From Actinomyces respiraculi (lineage in GTDB: Bacteria > Actinomycetota > Actinomycetes > Actinomycetales > Actinomycetaceae), in the NCBI RefSeq assembly GCF_014595995.2, contig NZ_CP063989.1:1240001-1304000 (forward strand): 64,000 nucleotides of DNA. The letters run 5' to 3'. The first letter of the stretch is position 1, and each line of letters starts with the position of its first letter. The notes beneath the pieces are model-generated. The model saw nothing but the letters and a program-made list of their open reading frames with translations. It searched no databases and was not told the DNA's origin. Below are positions 18,402-28,176 of this stretch, piece after piece. Position numbers and translations under genes: made by a program.

Positions 18402-19058
18402 GTGAACGTCATCACCGACAACCTCGCCGCGCTCGCCGGGGGACTGGGACTCACGCTCGTCCTGGCCCTGTGCGCTTACGCCGGGGCCCTGCTGCTGGGC
18501 ACCCTCATCGCCGTGTGCCGAGTGAGCCCGGTGCCGCCCCTTAGGGCGCTGGGGGCTGTGTGGGTCAACGTGGCCTGCAACATCCCGGTGCTGTGCCTCA
18601 TGATCCTCTTCGCCTTCGGGCTGCCCCGCGCGGGTGTGCACTTCTCGCTCTTCGGGGCGGCCGTGGGGGCACTGGTCCTGTCGGCCTCCGGCTTCGTATG
18701 CGAGACGGTGCGCTCGGGCATCAACTCCGTACCCCGGGGCCAGATCGAGGCCGCTCGCGCCCTCGGGCTGCCCTTCGGCCTCATCATCACCCAGATCGTG
18801 CTGCCCCAGGCCCTGGCCCGCACGGTCCAGCCACTGGTCAACATCCTCATCTCCTGCCTCATCGGCTCCTCCCTGGCCGCGGCCATCGGGGTGCCCGAGC
18901 TGACCAACATCACCCAGCAGCTCAACCTGCGTTACGCCGAGGCGGTCGTCACCTTCCTCACCTCCGGCCTGACGTACCTTGTCATCGCCTTCGGCGCCAC
19001 CAAGCTCGGCGGACTGCTCGAACAACGCCTGGCGAGCGTCAAGGGGGTGCGCGCATGA
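18402..19058 (+). CDS. Amino-acid ABC transporter permease (GluC type)
   Basis: A 218-residue membrane permease of the HisMQ family, with five or so hydrophobic helices. The EAA loop that docks the ATPase is visible as GQIEAARALGLPFGLI. GTG 18402 is chosen because AGGAG (18390-18394) lies seven bases before it; an in-frame ATG at 18384 lies upstream of that site. The stop overlaps the ATG of the second permease (ATGA). Confidence 0.85.
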   Translation: MNVITDNLAALAGGLGLTLVLALCAYAGALLLGTLIAVCRVSPVPPLRALGAVWVNVACNIPVLCLMILFAFGLPRAGVHFSLFGAAVGALVLSASGFVCETVRSGINSVPRGQIEAARALGLPFGLIITQIVLPQALARTVQPLVNILISCLIGSSLAAAIGVPELTNITQQLNLRYAEAVVTFLTSGLTYLVIAFGATKLGGLLEQRLASVKGVRA

Positions 19059-19912
19059 GCATCGCGTCCCGGCTCTCAGGGCCCGCACCGCGTGCGGCGG
19101 CCACGGATGCCGCGCTCCTGTTCGACGCGCCCGGCCCCCGGGGGCGTCGCCGGATCGCCCTGGCCTCCGTCGTCGTCACGGCCGTCCTGCTGGGGCTGTT
19201 GGCCGCCGGTGCCTGGCAGCTGTGGCGCGCCGGTCAGCTGGAGTACCCGAACTGGCGCTACTTCCTGGGCCGGTCCATCGTCACCTACCTGGCCCGCGCC
19301 CTGGGCGACACCCTGCTCGTCACGGCTGTCGGCGCCCTGCTGTCCTTCCCGCTCGGCGTTGGGCTCGGGTGGCTGCGCCTGTCGCGTCACCGGCTGGTGC
19401 GGGTGGTGGTCGGCACGTGGATCGACGCCATGCGCGCGGTGCCGATGCTGCTGCTCATCTACTTCTTCCTGCTGGCCGTGCCCCGCTGGGGCCTGACGCT
19501 GCCGTCCTTCTGGATGCTCACCGTCCCCATCGTCATGTGCGTCTCCGCGACGACGGCGGAGGTCTTCCGCTCCGGCGTGCTCGCCCTGGACCGCGGCCAG
19601 CGTGAGGCGGCCCAGGCGCTGGGCATGGGGGAGGGGCTGACGATGCGTCTCGTGCTGGCCCCGCAGGCGCTGCGCCTCATGCTGCCCACGCTCATCACCC
19701 AGCTCGTGACGATCCTCAAGGACACGTCGCTGGGCTACGTGGTGGCCTACGGCGAGCTCATGTACAGCGCGCGCCTGCTGTCGAACTCCGCTCAGGCCCT
19801 GCACCGCCTGGACGTCTACCTGCCGGCCTACCTCATCGTCGCCCTGCTCTTTGTCGCCATCAACTGGCTCCTGGGTGCGATGGCGCGCCGGGTTGAGAAT
19901 CACACGCGCTGA
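19055..19912 (+). CDS. Amino-acid ABC transporter permease (GluD type)
   Basis: A 285-residue second permease of the same transporter. It has a longer cytoplasmic N-terminus (about 35 residues, basic at PRGRRR) before the first helix, as in GluD. The EAA loop is REAAQALGMGEGLTMRLV. Coupled to the preceding permease by a 4-base overlap. It is the last gene of the operon; the following gene has its own promoter. Confidence 0.86.
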   Translation: MSIASRLSGPAPRAAATDAALLFDAPGPRGRRRIALASVVVTAVLLGLLAAGAWQLWRAGQLEYPNWRYFLGRSIVTYLARALGDTLLVTAVGALLSFPLGVGLGWLRLSRHRLVRVVVGTWIDAMRAVPMLLLIYFFLLAVPRWGLTLPSFWMLTVPIVMCVSATTAEVFRSGVLALDRGQREAAQALGMGEGLTMRLVLAPQALRLMLPTLITQLVTILKDTSLGYVVAYGELMYSARLLSNSAQALHRLDVYLPAYLIVALLFVAINWLLGAMARRVENHTR

Positions 19913-19951
19913 CTCGGGCCGTATATCGCACGCGCGAGGCAGGCAGGTGAC

Positions 19952-19994
19952 TAAAGTCGCGTTTGTCATGTCCGCGCCCGACCTGCACAGGTCG
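19952..19994 (+). promoter_or_regulatory. Promoter and near-palindrome upstream of inositol-3-phosphate synthase
   Basis: A -10-like TAAAGT (19952-19957) is followed by CGACCTGCACAGGTCG (19979-19994), two 7-bp arms separated by two bases, directly before the ribosome site AAGGAG. It could be an operator or an RNA hairpin near the ribosome site. Confidence 0.4.
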
Positions 19995-20007
19995 ATAAGG
20001 AGAATAT

Positions 20008-21087
20008 ATGAGCCAGGTTCGTGTCGCCATCGTCGGAGTGGGCAACTGCGCCTCGTCACTCGTTCAGGGTGTCACCCACTACGCCGATGCCAAGCCGGAG
20101 GACACCGTCGGCGGCCTCATGCACGTCCAGTTCGGCGACTACCACGTCTCGGACATCGAGTTCGTGGCCGCCTTCGACGTCGATGCCGCCAAGGTCGGGC
20201 TCGACCTCGCCGAGGCCATCAACGCCTCGGAGAACAACACCATCGAGATCGCCGACGTCGCTCACACCGGCGTGAAGGTCCAGCGCGGCGTCACCCTCGA
20301 CGGCTTCGGCAAGTACTACCGCGAGACCGTCAAGGAGTCCGAGCGTGAGCCGGTCGACGTCGTCCAGGCCCTCAAGGACGCCCAGGTCGACGTCGTCGTC
20401 TCCTACCTGCCCGTGGGCTCGGAGGAGGCCGACCGCTACTACGCCCAGTGCGCCATCGACGCCGGCTGCGCCTTCGTCAACTGCCTGCCGGTCTTCATCG
20501 CCTCCGACCCGGTGTGGGCCCAGAAGTTCACCGACGCCGGCCTGCCGATCATCGGCGACGACATCAAGTCCCAGATCGGCGCCACCATCACCCACCGGGT
20601 GCTTGCCCGCCTCTTCGAGGAGCGCGGCATCACCATCGACCGCACCTACCAGCTCAACGTCGGCGGCAACATGGACTTCAAGAACATGCTCGAGCGCGAG
20701 CGTCTGATGTCCAAGAAGATCTCCAAGACCCAGGCGGTCACCTCCAACGTCTCGACGCAGTTCGCCGAGAAGGACATCCACGTCGGCCCGTCGGACTACG
20801 TCGGCTGGCTCGACGACCGCAAGTTCGCCTTCGTGCGCCTGGAGGGACGCAACTTCGGCGGCGCCCCCGTCAGCCTGGAGTACAAGCTCGAGGTCTGGGA
20901 CTCCCCGAACTCCGCCGGCGTCGTCATCGACGCCATCCGGGCGGCCAAGATCGGTCTGGACCGAGGCATCGGCGGCCCGCTGCTGTCCCCGTCCTCCTTC
21001 TTCATGAAGTCCCCGCCCGAGCAGCGCCCCGACGAGCGGGCCATGGACTCCACCGAGGCCTTCATCCTCGGCGAGGTTGAGCGCTGA
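20008..21087 (+). CDS. Inositol-3-phosphate synthase, actinobacterial type
   Basis: A 359-residue NAD-dependent enzyme that makes inositol-3-phosphate from glucose-6-phosphate, the first step to phosphatidylinositol and mycothiol in actinobacteria. The N-terminal [16 protein letters not shown] (5-20) is the NAD-binding glycine-rich loop. Other Ino1 blocks are [27 protein letters not shown], and [18 protein letters not shown] has a very good site (AAGGAG, 6 bases upstream). It lies alone between the ABC operon and a strong terminator. Confidence 0.93.
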   Translation: MSQVRVAIVGVGNCASSLVQGVTHYADAKPEDTVGGLMHVQFGDYHVSDIEFVAAFDVDAAKVGLDLAEAINASENNTIEIADVAHTGVKVQRGVTLDGFGKYYRETVKESEREPVDVVQALKDAQVDVVVSYLPVGSEEADRYYAQCAIDAGCAFVNCLPVFIASDPVWAQKFTDAGLPIIGDDIKSQIGATITHRVLARLFEERGITIDRTYQLNVGGNMDFKNMLERERLMSKKISKTQAVTSNVSTQFAEKDIHVGPSDYVGWLDDRKFAFVRLEGRNFGGAPVSLEYKLEVWDSPNSAGVVIDAIRAAKIGLDRGIGGPLLSPSSFFMKSPPEQRPDERAMDSTEAFILGEVER

Positions 21088-21095
21088 GGTGTGCC

Positions 21096-21130
21096 CCCGG
21101 GCCGCGGCACCATCCCTGCCGCGGCCCGGG
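21096..21130 (+). terminator. Terminator of inositol-3-phosphate synthase gene
   Basis: Perfect 14-bp stem (21096-21109 with 21117-21130), 7-nt loop CCATCCC, 8 bases after the stop. Confidence 0.85.
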
Positions 21131-21178
21131 AAGCCCGGAAGGCCCTGAGACGATTTCAGGCCCCCACGTGGCCGGGAC

Positions 21179-21184
21179 TACCCT
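21179..21184 (+). promoter_or_regulatory. Candidate -10 box for pheST
   Basis: TACCCT lies 44 bases before the pheS ATG; transcription would start near 21191, giving a short leader with the ribosome site GGAAGGTGAG. No T-box-like or attenuator structure is seen. Confidence 0.4.
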
Positions 21185-21227
21185 GGCGGGCAGACGACCA
21201 TCGTCACACACCCAGGGAAGGTGAGAG

Positions 21228-22313
21228 ATGACTGACGCACCGGGCGCGCTGTCGCCATTGGACGAGGCGGGGATCCATGCTCTCGTCGACCAGGCCCTGG
21301 CCGCCGTCGCCGACGCCGCGAACCTCGGCGCCCTCAAGGAGGTGCGGATCGCCTACACCGGTGACGCCTCCGTCCTGGCCCTGACCAACAGGGGCATCGG
21401 AGCCCTCGACCCGGCGGACAAGCCGACGGCGGGACGTCTGCTGGGCGGAGCCCGAGCCCGTCTCAACGCGGCACTGGCGGCACGTCAGGAGGTGCTGGAG
21501 GCCGAGGCCGAGGCGACGATGCTCGCCACCGAGGCCGTCGACGTCACCATCCCCACGGACCGCGACCCCGTGGGCTCGCGCCACCCGCTCGACGTCCTCA
21601 TCGACGAGGTCTCCGACTTCTTCGTCTCCATGGGCTGGTCCATTGCCGAGGGCCCCGAGGTCGAGCACGAGTGGTTCGACTTCGACGCCCTCAACTTCGA
21701 CGCCGACCACCCGGCCCGCCAGATGCAAGACACCTTCTACGTCGACGGCGCCAGCGTCGGCGCGGCCGAGGGCACGAGCGCCAACCTCGTGCTGCGCACC
21801 CACACCTCCCCAGTCCAGGCGCGCGTCATGCTCGACCAGGACCCGCCCCTGTACGTGGCCTGCCCCGGCAGGGTCTTCCGCTCCGACGAGCTCGACGCCA
21901 CCCACACGCCCGTCTTCCACCAGGTCGAGGGCCTGGCCGTGGACAAGGGCCTGACGATGGCCCACCTCAAGGGCACCCTCGACCACTTCGCCCGCGCGAT
22001 GTTCGGCCCCGAGGCCCGCACACGCCTGCGCCCCTCCTTCTTCCCCTTCACCGAGCCCAGTGCCGAGATGGACCTGTGGTTCCCGCAGAAGAAGGGAGGC
22101 CCCGGCTGGATCGAGTGGGGTGGCTGCGGCATGGTCAACCCCAACGTGCTCATCGCCTGTGGCATCGACCCGGAGGTCTACACCGGCTTCGCCTTCGGCA
22201 TGGGCCTGGAGCGCACCCTCATGCTGCGCCACGGCATCGCCGACATGCACGACATCGTCGAGGGTGACATCCGCTTCTCCCAGCAGTTCGGCACCACCGG
22301 AAAGGGGAACTGA
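21228..22313 (+). CDS. pheS: Phenylalanine-tRNA ligase alpha subunit
   Basis: A 361-residue class II synthetase subunit that carries the active site and works as an alpha2-beta2 enzyme with PheT. Visible class II features are [32 protein letters not shown] (motif 2), [11 protein letters not shown] and the motif 3 stretch [14 protein letters not shown]. The N-terminal ~100 residues form the tRNA-binding coiled coil. PheT starts one base after its stop. Confidence 0.96.
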   Translation: MTDAPGALSPLDEAGIHALVDQALAAVADAANLGALKEVRIAYTGDASVLALTNRGIGALDPADKPTAGRLLGGARARLNAALAARQEVLEAEAEATMLATEAVDVTIPTDRDPVGSRHPLDVLIDEVSDFFVSMGWSIAEGPEVEHEWFDFDALNFDADHPARQMQDTFYVDGASVGAAEGTSANLVLRTHTSPVQARVMLDQDPPLYVACPGRVFRSDELDATHTPVFHQVEGLAVDKGLTMAHLKGTLDHFARAMFGPEARTRLRPSFFPFTEPSAEMDLWFPQKKGGPGWIEWGGCGMVNPNVLIACGIDPEVYTGFAFGMGLERTLMLRHGIADMHDIVEGDIRFSQQFGTTGKGN

Positions 22314-22314
22314 C

Positions 22315-24966
22315 ATGCCCTACGTCCCGATCGAGTGGCTGCGCGAGCACGTCGACGTCCCCGCCTCCACCACCGCCGAGCAGCTGGCCGCGGACCTGGT
22401 GCGCGTGGGCCTGGAGGAGGAGCGGATCGTTCCTCCCGCCATCACCGGCCCCCTCGTCGTGGGCAAGGTCCTGAGCCGTCAGGCCAAGGAGCAGTCCAAC
22501 GGCAAGGTCATCAACTACTGCCGGGTCGACGTCGGCGAGCACAATGACGCCCCCGGCACCGGTAAGGAGCCCAGCGACCTGCCCAGCCGCGGCATCGTGT
22601 GCGGCGCCCACAACTTCGACGTCGGCGACACGGTGGTCGTGTCCCTGCCCGGGGCGGTCCTTCCCGGGGGCTTCGCCATCGCGGCCCGCAAGACCTACGG
22701 TCACATCTCCGACGGCATGATCTGCTCGGCCCGTGAGCTGGGCATCGGCGAGGACCACGACGGCATCATCGTCCTGGATGAGTGGCTGGCCGAGCACGGG
22801 CACGACGGCGAGGAGCTGCCCGCGCCGGGCACCAACGCCCTGGGGTTGCTGGGCCTGGGCGAGGAGATCCTGGAGATCAACATCACCCCGGACCGCGGCT
22901 ACTGCTTCTCCATGCGAGGCGTCGCGCGCGAGTACTCCCACGCCACCGGTGCCCGTTTCCGCGACCCGGCCGACGCCTCCGACACGGCCCTGTTCCCGCA
23001 CGGCGTGAGCGAGGGCAGCGAGGATGGCTTCCCCGTCGTCGTCGCCGAGGACACCCACCCGATTCACGGCCGTGCCGGCTGCGACCGCTACGTGGCCCGC
23101 GTCGTGCGCGGCATCGACCCCGCCGCCCAGTCCCCGACGTGGATGCGCGATCGCCTGACCGCGGCCGGCATGCGCCCCATCAGCCTGGCCGTTGACGTGA
23201 CGAACTACGTCATGCTCGACCTGGGCCAGCCCCTGCACGCCTTCGACCTTGGCCGCTTGAACGCGCCGGTGGTCGTGCGCCGTGCCCGGCCGGGGGAGAG
23301 CCTCACCTTCCTCGACGAGGTCACCCGCACGCTCGACGTCGAGGACCTCGTCATCTGCGACTCTCCCGACGGCGAGGGCTCGCGCGCCCTCGTGCTCGCC
23401 GGCGTCTTCGGCGGCGCCGAGACCGAGGTCAGCGCGATCACCACGGACGTGCTCATCGAGGCCGCCCACTTCGACGCCGTCTCCGTCGCCCGCTCCGCCC
23501 GCCGCTACCGCCTGCCCACCGAGTCCTCCAAGCGCAACGAGCGCGGGGTGGACACGGCCCTGGCCGCTGTGGCCGCCCAGCGCGCGGTGGACCTGCTGGT
23601 CGAGTACGGCGGGGGCACTGCCGACGACGCCGCCACGGACATCAACCGCACGGTGGCGCCGCAGCCCATGATGGTGCGTGCCGACGCCGCCGAGCGTCTG
23701 ACGGGCGTGGCCTACGGCACCCAGCGCGTGAGCGAGCTCCTGCGCGCCATCGGCTGCACCGTCGTCGGGGCGGGCCAGGACGAGCAGGGCCACGACCTGC
23801 TGTCCGTCACGCCGCCCACGTGGCGCCCGGACCTCGTGGGGGCCGCCCACCTGGCCGAGGAGGTTGCCCGCCTCGACGGCTACGACCGCATCCCGGTCAT
23901 CATTCCGACGGCGAGCGCCGGCACGGGCCTGACGCTGCGCCAGCGTGCGCGCCGCGACGTCGTGCGCGCTCTGACCGCTGCGGGCCTGACCCAGGTGCTC
24001 TCCTACCCCTTCGTTGGTGACGTGCACGAGCGTCTGGAGATCCCGGCTGAGGATCCGCGTCGTCGTGCGCTGCGCCTGGCCAACCCGCTGGCGGAGGACG
24101 CGCCGCTCATGCGCACCTCGGTCATCGACTCGCTGGTGGAGACCGCCCGCCGCAACGTCTCGCGTGGTCTGGAGGACGTGGCCCTGTACGAGGTCGGCAC
24201 GGTGACGCTGCCCGAGGGCACGGTTCCGGCGCCGATCCCGGGCACCAGGCAGCGCCCCACCGTCGAGGAGGTGCGGGCCCTTGAGGCGGGGACTCCTTAC
24301 CAGCCGACGCACGTCGGTGTCGTTCTCGCGGGTGAGCGCGAGCGCGCGGGTGTGCTGGGTGCGTCTCGCGTGTGGGACTGGGCTGACGCCCTTCAGATCG
24401 TGCGGACGGTGGCCGCGGCCCTCGGCGTCGCGGTCGAGGTGCATGCCCCCGAGCAGCCGTACGCGCCCCTCCACCCGGGGCGCACCGCTGAGGTGCGTCT
24501 TGCCTCCGTGCGCCGGGGCAGGGATCTCGTTGCCGGGGCCGTCGTCGCCCATGTGGGAGAGCTGCACCCGCGTGTGGTGCGCGAGCTGGGCCTGCCGGCG
24601 CGCGCCTGCGTCGCCGAGATCGACCTTGAGCCCCTGCTGGCCGCTGTTGAGGGGGCGGGGGTGCTCCAGGTCAGCCCGGTGCTCACCTTCCCGCCCGCCA
24701 AGGAGGACGTCGCCCTCGTCGTCGACGAGGGGGTCCCGGCCTCCGAGGTGGAGGCGGTGGTGCGCCAGGCGGCGGGCGACCTCGTGGAGGAGGTGCGTCT
24801 GTTTGACGTCTTCAGGGGTGAGCAGGTCGGTGAGGGCCGCAAGTCCCTGGCCTTCTCCCTGCGCCTGCGTGGGGACCACACGCTGACCGCCGAGGAGATT
24901 TCTGCGGTACGCAAGCGGATCGTCAAGCGGGCTGCTAAGCGCCTGGGTGCCGAGTTGCGCGCCTGA
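22315..24966 (+). CDS. pheT: Phenylalanine-tRNA ligase beta subunit
   Basis: An 883-residue subunit, a little longer than the usual ~800-830. Domain order is standard: N-terminal segment MPYVPIEWLREHV, EMAP-like tRNA-binding domain around 45-160, B3/B4 editing domain (PTESSKRNERGVD near 400), B5, a degenerate synthetase core, and the C-terminal FDX-ACB anticodon-binding domain (SLAFSLRLRGDHTLT). ATG 22315 follows AAAGGGG and begins just after the pheS stop. The extra length is in loops of the first third (around 75-100). Confidence 0.95.
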   Translation: MPYVPIEWLREHVDVPASTTAEQLAADLVRVGLEEERIVPPAITGPLVVGKVLSRQAKEQSNGKVINYCRVDVGEHNDAPGTGKEPSDLPSRGIVCGAHNFDVGDTVVVSLPGAVLPGGFAIAARKTYGHISDGMICSARELGIGEDHDGIIVLDEWLAEHGHDGEELPAPGTNALGLLGLGEEILEINITPDRGYCFSMRGVAREYSHATGARFRDPADASDTALFPHGVSEGSEDGFPVVVAEDTHPIHGRAGCDRYVARVVRGIDPAAQSPTWMRDRLTAAGMRPISLAVDVTNYVMLDLGQPLHAFDLGRLNAPVVVRRARPGESLTFLDEVTRTLDVEDLVICDSPDGEGSRALVLAGVFGGAETEVSAITTDVLIEAAHFDAVSVARSARRYRLPTESSKRNERGVDTALAAVAAQRAVDLLVEYGGGTADDAATDINRTVAPQPMMVRADAAERLTGVAYGTQRVSELLRAIGCTVVGAGQDEQGHDLLSVTPPTWRPDLVGAAHLAEEVARLDGYDRIPVIIPTASAGTGLTLRQRARRDVVRALTAAGLTQVLSYPFVGDVHERLEIPAEDPRRRALRLANPLAEDAPLMRTSVIDSLVETARRNVSRGLEDVALYEVGTVTLPEGTVPAPIPGTRQRPTVEEVRALEAGTPYQPTHVGVVLAGERERAGVLGASRVWDWADALQIVRTVAAALGVAVEVHAPEQPYAPLHPGRTAEVRLASVRRGRDLVAGAVVAHVGELHPRVVRELGLPARACVAEIDLEPLLAAVEGAGVLQVSPVLTFPPAKEDVALVVDEGVPASEVEAVVRQAAGDLVEEVRLFDVFRGEQVGEGRKSLAFSLRLRGDHTLTAEEISAVRKRIVKRAAKRLGAELRA

Positions 24967-25250
24967 CGGACCGGCCGTGACGCCTGAGTCTGACGCGGTG
25001 GTGTTACTCGCCAGAAAGGATGGTGGGGGCGCGTGAAGGGACCGCACGGGGGGTCTCGGACGTACGCCTGGTGGCTCGCCTCTTCGACGGGGCAGCGCTA
25101 CGGCGGCCCTCGTCATCGCCGCCGGCGCCATGGTGGCGCTGCTGGTGGGCGACGTGCGCGCCATCCCCGCTCCCCGCCACTGGCGCGACGTGTCGTAGCC
25201 GAGCGCGCATACCGTTCCACGCACCGGCCTGTCGTGGTCATACTGTGCCC
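24967..25250. other. Gap between pheT and the flavodoxin gene, no convincing gene
   Basis: About 280 bases. One frame ending at TAG 25196-25198 reads a short hydrophobic stretch (TAALVIAAGAMVALLVG) but has a stop upstream and only an internal ATG, so it would make at most 22 residues; it may be a remnant of a small membrane protein. No clear terminator is seen for pheST. A CATACT/TACTGT box lies at 25239-25246, just before the next gene. Confidence 0.4.
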
Positions 25251-25742
25251 ATGAGAATTCTCCTGACCTCCTCGTCCCGCCACGGCTCGACCGACGAGAT
25301 CGCCTCCGTCATCGCGGAGCACCTGCGCGCGGGCGGCCTGGAGGTTGACGTCAAGCGTCCGGAGGCCGTTGACGACGTCGAGGGCTATGACGCCTTCATC
25401 CTGGGCAGCGCCATCTACATGACGCACTGGACCCAGGAGGCGACGGATTTCACCAAGCGCTTCCTCATGCAGTTGTCGACCAAGCCCGTGTGGGCCTTCT
25501 CCGTGGGGCTGTCGGGCCTGCCGCAGGGCAAGATCTCGGACCCTCAGCGCATTGGCCCGGTCCTGCTGTCGCTCGACGTCAAGAACCACGTGACCTTCGC
25601 GGGCCGCTTCGACCCGACGCGCCTGAACCTGCGTGAGCGCACGATCGCCCGACTGGGGGGCGCCACCGAGGGCGACAACGTGGACGCGGAGGCCGTGCGC
25701 GCCTGGGCGGACACGATCCGCGCGGAGCTGACGGGCGCCTGA
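25251..25742 (+). CDS. Flavodoxin-domain protein (HemG-like)
   Basis: A 163-residue protein with a flavodoxin fold. The FMN phosphate loop SSSRHGSTDEIA is at residues 7-18, and YDAFILGSAIYMTHW (near 46-60) is the second FMN-contacting segment, as in the menaquinone-dependent protoporphyrinogen oxidase HemG and relatives. It should carry electrons using FMN; the partner is unknown. No haem genes are nearby. ATG 25251 is the family start; a -10-like box a few bases upstream suggests a leaderless or near-leaderless message. Confidence 0.8.
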   Translation: MRILLTSSSRHGSTDEIASVIAEHLRAGGLEVDVKRPEAVDDVEGYDAFILGSAIYMTHWTQEATDFTKRFLMQLSTKPVWAFSVGLSGLPQGKISDPQRIGPVLLSLDVKNHVTFAGRFDPTRLNLRERTIARLGGATEGDNVDAEAVRAWADTIRAELTGA

Positions 25743-25795
25743 GCCTGCATCACAGCGCTGTGACGAAGCCGACGCCTGGCGGAGCCCATCGCCGT

Positions 25796-25830
25796 TCGTA
25801 TGTCTATGCAATAGCACGTATGATTAATGT
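25796..25830 (+). promoter_or_regulatory. argC promoter, AT-rich, possible ArgR operator
   Basis: TATGAT (25819-25824) lies exactly six bases before the GTG of argC, so the mRNA is probably leaderless. The surrounding 35 bases are far more AT-rich than the window average and contain repeated TATG/ATGCA half-sites (25800, 25805, 25819), as expected for an ARG box over the promoter. ArgR is encoded downstream. The operator assignment is inference. Confidence 0.5.
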
Positions 25831-26940
25831 GTGACGTGGACGGTGGCGGTCGCAGGTGCGACCGGTTACGCAGGAGGAGAGATCCTCCGCCTTCTCAGCG
25901 GCCACCCCGAGATCGAGATCGGCGCCCTGACCGCCGGCTCCTCGGCCGGAGCCCTTCTCGGTGAGCACCACCCCCACCTGCTCTCCCTCGCCCAGCGTCG
26001 CGTCGAGCCCACCGACGTCGAGCGCCTGGCGGAGCACGACGTCGTCGTCCTCGCCCTGCCCCACGGTGCCTCCGGTGAGCTCGCCGCCGCCCTCGAGGCG
26101 TATACCGCCTCCACGGCCCGCACCCCCCTGCTCATCGACTGCGGCGCCGACCACCGCCTCACCAGCGCCGAGGCCTGGCAGGCCTTCTACGGCGGGGACT
26201 ACGCCGAGCCCTGGACCTACGGCATGCCCGAGCTCCTCCACTCAGGCGAGACCACCGCCCGCGCCCAGCGCGCCGCCCTCGCCTCGACCCGGCGCATTGC
26301 CGTCCCCGGCTGCAATGTCACTGCCGTGACCCTGGCAGCCCAGCCCGGCGCCGCGGCCGGTCTCATCGACACCAGCCAGCTCACCGCCGTCCTCGCCGTC
26401 GGCTACTCCGGGGCCGGCAAGACGCTCAACCCGCACCTGGCCGCAGCGGCGGCCCTCGGCTCCGCCCAGCCCTACGCCGTCGGCGGCACCCACCGCCACA
26501 TCCCCGAGATCATCCAGAACCTCGAGGTCGCAGGCGTCGAGGCGGGCACCACCAGGCTGTCCCTCACCCCGGTCCTCGTGCCCATGAGCCGCGGCATCCT
26601 CGCCACCGTCACCGCCCCCGTCGCCGAGCCCGTGCTCCACAGCGAGCACCCCGACGAGATCCTGCGCTCGGCCTGGCAGGAGGCCTACGGCGCACCCGGT
26701 GAGGCCGAGCCCCTCATCCACCTCCTACCCGAGGGGGTCTGGCCCACAACCGGCACGGTCACCGGATCCGGCCTGGCCACTGTCCAGGTCGCCTACGACC
26801 GAGGCGCCGGTGTTGCCGTCGTGATGTGCGCCATCGACAACCTCGGCAAGGGCACCGCCAGCGCCGCCGTCCAGTCACTCAACCTCGCCCTCGGCCTGCC
26901 CGAGACCACGGGTGTCATCACGGAAGGGGTCACGCCGTGA
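25831..26940 (+). CDS. argC: N-acetyl-gamma-glutamyl-phosphate reductase
   Basis: A 369-residue NADPH-dependent reductase of the third step of arginine synthesis. The nucleotide loop VAGATGYAGGEILRLL (7-22) and the active-site cysteine in VPGCNVTAVTLAAQPG are clear, as is GYSGAGKTLN and HRHIPEI. GTG 25831 is set by the leaderless promoter and the protein start MTWTVAVAGATG. The stop overlaps the GTG of argJ. Confidence 0.96.
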   Translation: MTWTVAVAGATGYAGGEILRLLSGHPEIEIGALTAGSSAGALLGEHHPHLLSLAQRRVEPTDVERLAEHDVVVLALPHGASGELAAALEAYTASTARTPLLIDCGADHRLTSAEAWQAFYGGDYAEPWTYGMPELLHSGETTARAQRAALASTRRIAVPGCNVTAVTLAAQPGAAAGLIDTSQLTAVLAVGYSGAGKTLNPHLAAAAALGSAQPYAVGGTHRHIPEIIQNLEVAGVEAGTTRLSLTPVLVPMSRGILATVTAPVAEPVLHSEHPDEILRSAWQEAYGAPGEAEPLIHLLPEGVWPTTGTVTGSGLATVQVAYDRGAGVAVVMCAIDNLGKGTASAAVQSLNLALGLPETTGVITEGVTP

Positions 26941-28121
26941 GCGTGACCGCAGCACAGGGCTTTCGCGCCGCCGGCGTGTGCGCGGGCCTCAAGGCCTCAG
27001 GCCGTCCCGACCTCGCCCTCGTCGTCAACGACGGCCCCCTGGACGTCGCCACCGGGGTCTTCACCACCAACCGCGTCGTCGCCGCACCCGTGACCTTCTC
27101 GCGTGCCGCCGTCGCCGACGGGCACGCCCGCGCCATCATCCTCAACTCCGGCTGCGCCAACGCCTGCACCGGCGCCCAGGGCAGCGCCGACACCGCCGCC
27201 ACCGCCGCGCGCGCCGCCGAGCTTCTTGGCCTTCCCGTCCCCACGGACGTCCTCGTGTGCTCCACCGGCGTCATCGGCCACACCCTCGACATGCAGGCCC
27301 TCCTGGCGGGCACCGCCGCCGCCGTGGACGCCCTGGCCTCCACGCCCCAGGCCGGCCGCGACGCCGCCACGGCCATCATGACTACGGACACGGTCTCCAA
27401 GGAGGACGCCCTCACCCTGGTCACCTCCGACGGCGTCACCTGGAGCCTGGGCGGGATGATCAAGGGCGTCGGGATGCTCGCTCCCGGGCTGGCCACCATG
27501 CTGTGCGTCCTCACTACGGACGCCGTCATCGACCCGGACACCGCGCGCGACGCCCTCGCGCACGCCACCGCCCGCACCGTCAACCGCGTCAACTCCGACG
27601 GTTGCATGTCCACCAATGACACCGTCCTGCTGCTCGCCTCCGGCGCCTGCGGCGCCACACCCAGCCGCAGCGAGCTCGATGCCGCCCTCACCGAGATCCT
27701 CGGCCTGCTCGGGCGCCGCCTGGTCGCCGACGCCGAGGGCGCCACCCACGACATCGCCATCACCGTCAGCGGGGCCGTGAGCGAGGCCGCCGCGGAGGCC
27801 GCCGCCCGTTCCGTGGCCTCCTCCAACCTTCTCAAGTGCGCCGTCGCGGGCGAGGACCCCAACTGGGGCCGCGTGCTGTCCCAGCTCGGCACCGTGCCCG
27901 CCGAGGTCTGCCCCTTCGACCCCGACGAGGTGGACGTCGCCATCAACGGCGTGACGGTCTTCAGCCACGGCGGTCTCGGCCAGGACCCGGCAACCGTGGA
28001 CATGACCCCGCGCGAGACCCGCATCGACATCACCCTCGCCGAGGGCGGCGCCGAGGCGACGGTGTGGACCAACGACCTCACCCACGGCTACGTCACCATC
28101 AACGCCGACTACCACACCTGA
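26937..28121 (+). CDS. argJ: Glutamate N-acetyltransferase / N-acetylglutamate synthase
   Basis: A 394-residue self-cleaving Ntn-type acetyltransferase that recycles the acetyl group from N-acetylornithine to glutamate. The autocleavage site is Ala-Thr in [16 protein letters not shown]; the new N-terminal Thr is the nucleophile. Other blocks are [20 protein letters not shown] and SGCMSTND-like [12 protein letters not shown], and GEDPNWGR near the end. GTG 26937 overlaps the argC stop; an alternative ATG upstream has no family similarity. Confidence 0.95.
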   Translation: MSVTAAQGFRAAGVCAGLKASGRPDLALVVNDGPLDVATGVFTTNRVVAAPVTFSRAAVADGHARAIILNSGCANACTGAQGSADTAATAARAAELLGLPVPTDVLVCSTGVIGHTLDMQALLAGTAAAVDALASTPQAGRDAATAIMTTDTVSKEDALTLVTSDGVTWSLGGMIKGVGMLAPGLATMLCVLTTDAVIDPDTARDALAHATARTVNRVNSDGCMSTNDTVLLLASGACGATPSRSELDAALTEILGLLGRRLVADAEGATHDIAITVSGAVSEAAAEAAARSVASSNLLKCAVAGEDPNWGRVLSQLGTVPAEVCPFDPDEVDVAINGVTVFSHGGLGQDPATVDMTPRETRIDITLAEGGAEATVWTNDLTHGYVTINADYHT

Positions 28122-28176
28122 GCGGCGGGCCGTCCGACCCTCACCGCACCGCCCACCACCGCGCACGAGAGCACCC

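Noticed and set aside
22219..25224. A 1001-codon open frame on the minus strand
   Set aside because: It mirrors pheT. No motif, no ribosome site, and the sense frame is a clear conserved gene.
25020..25250. N-terminal extension of the flavodoxin-domain protein by 77 codons
   Set aside because: The FMN-binding fold starts at ATG 25251; the upstream part is low-complexity and lacks a ribosome site.
24967..25250. A small membrane protein gene in the pheT-flavodoxin gap
   Set aside because: The hydrophobic frame has a stop immediately upstream and no usable start before an internal ATG; at best a remnant.
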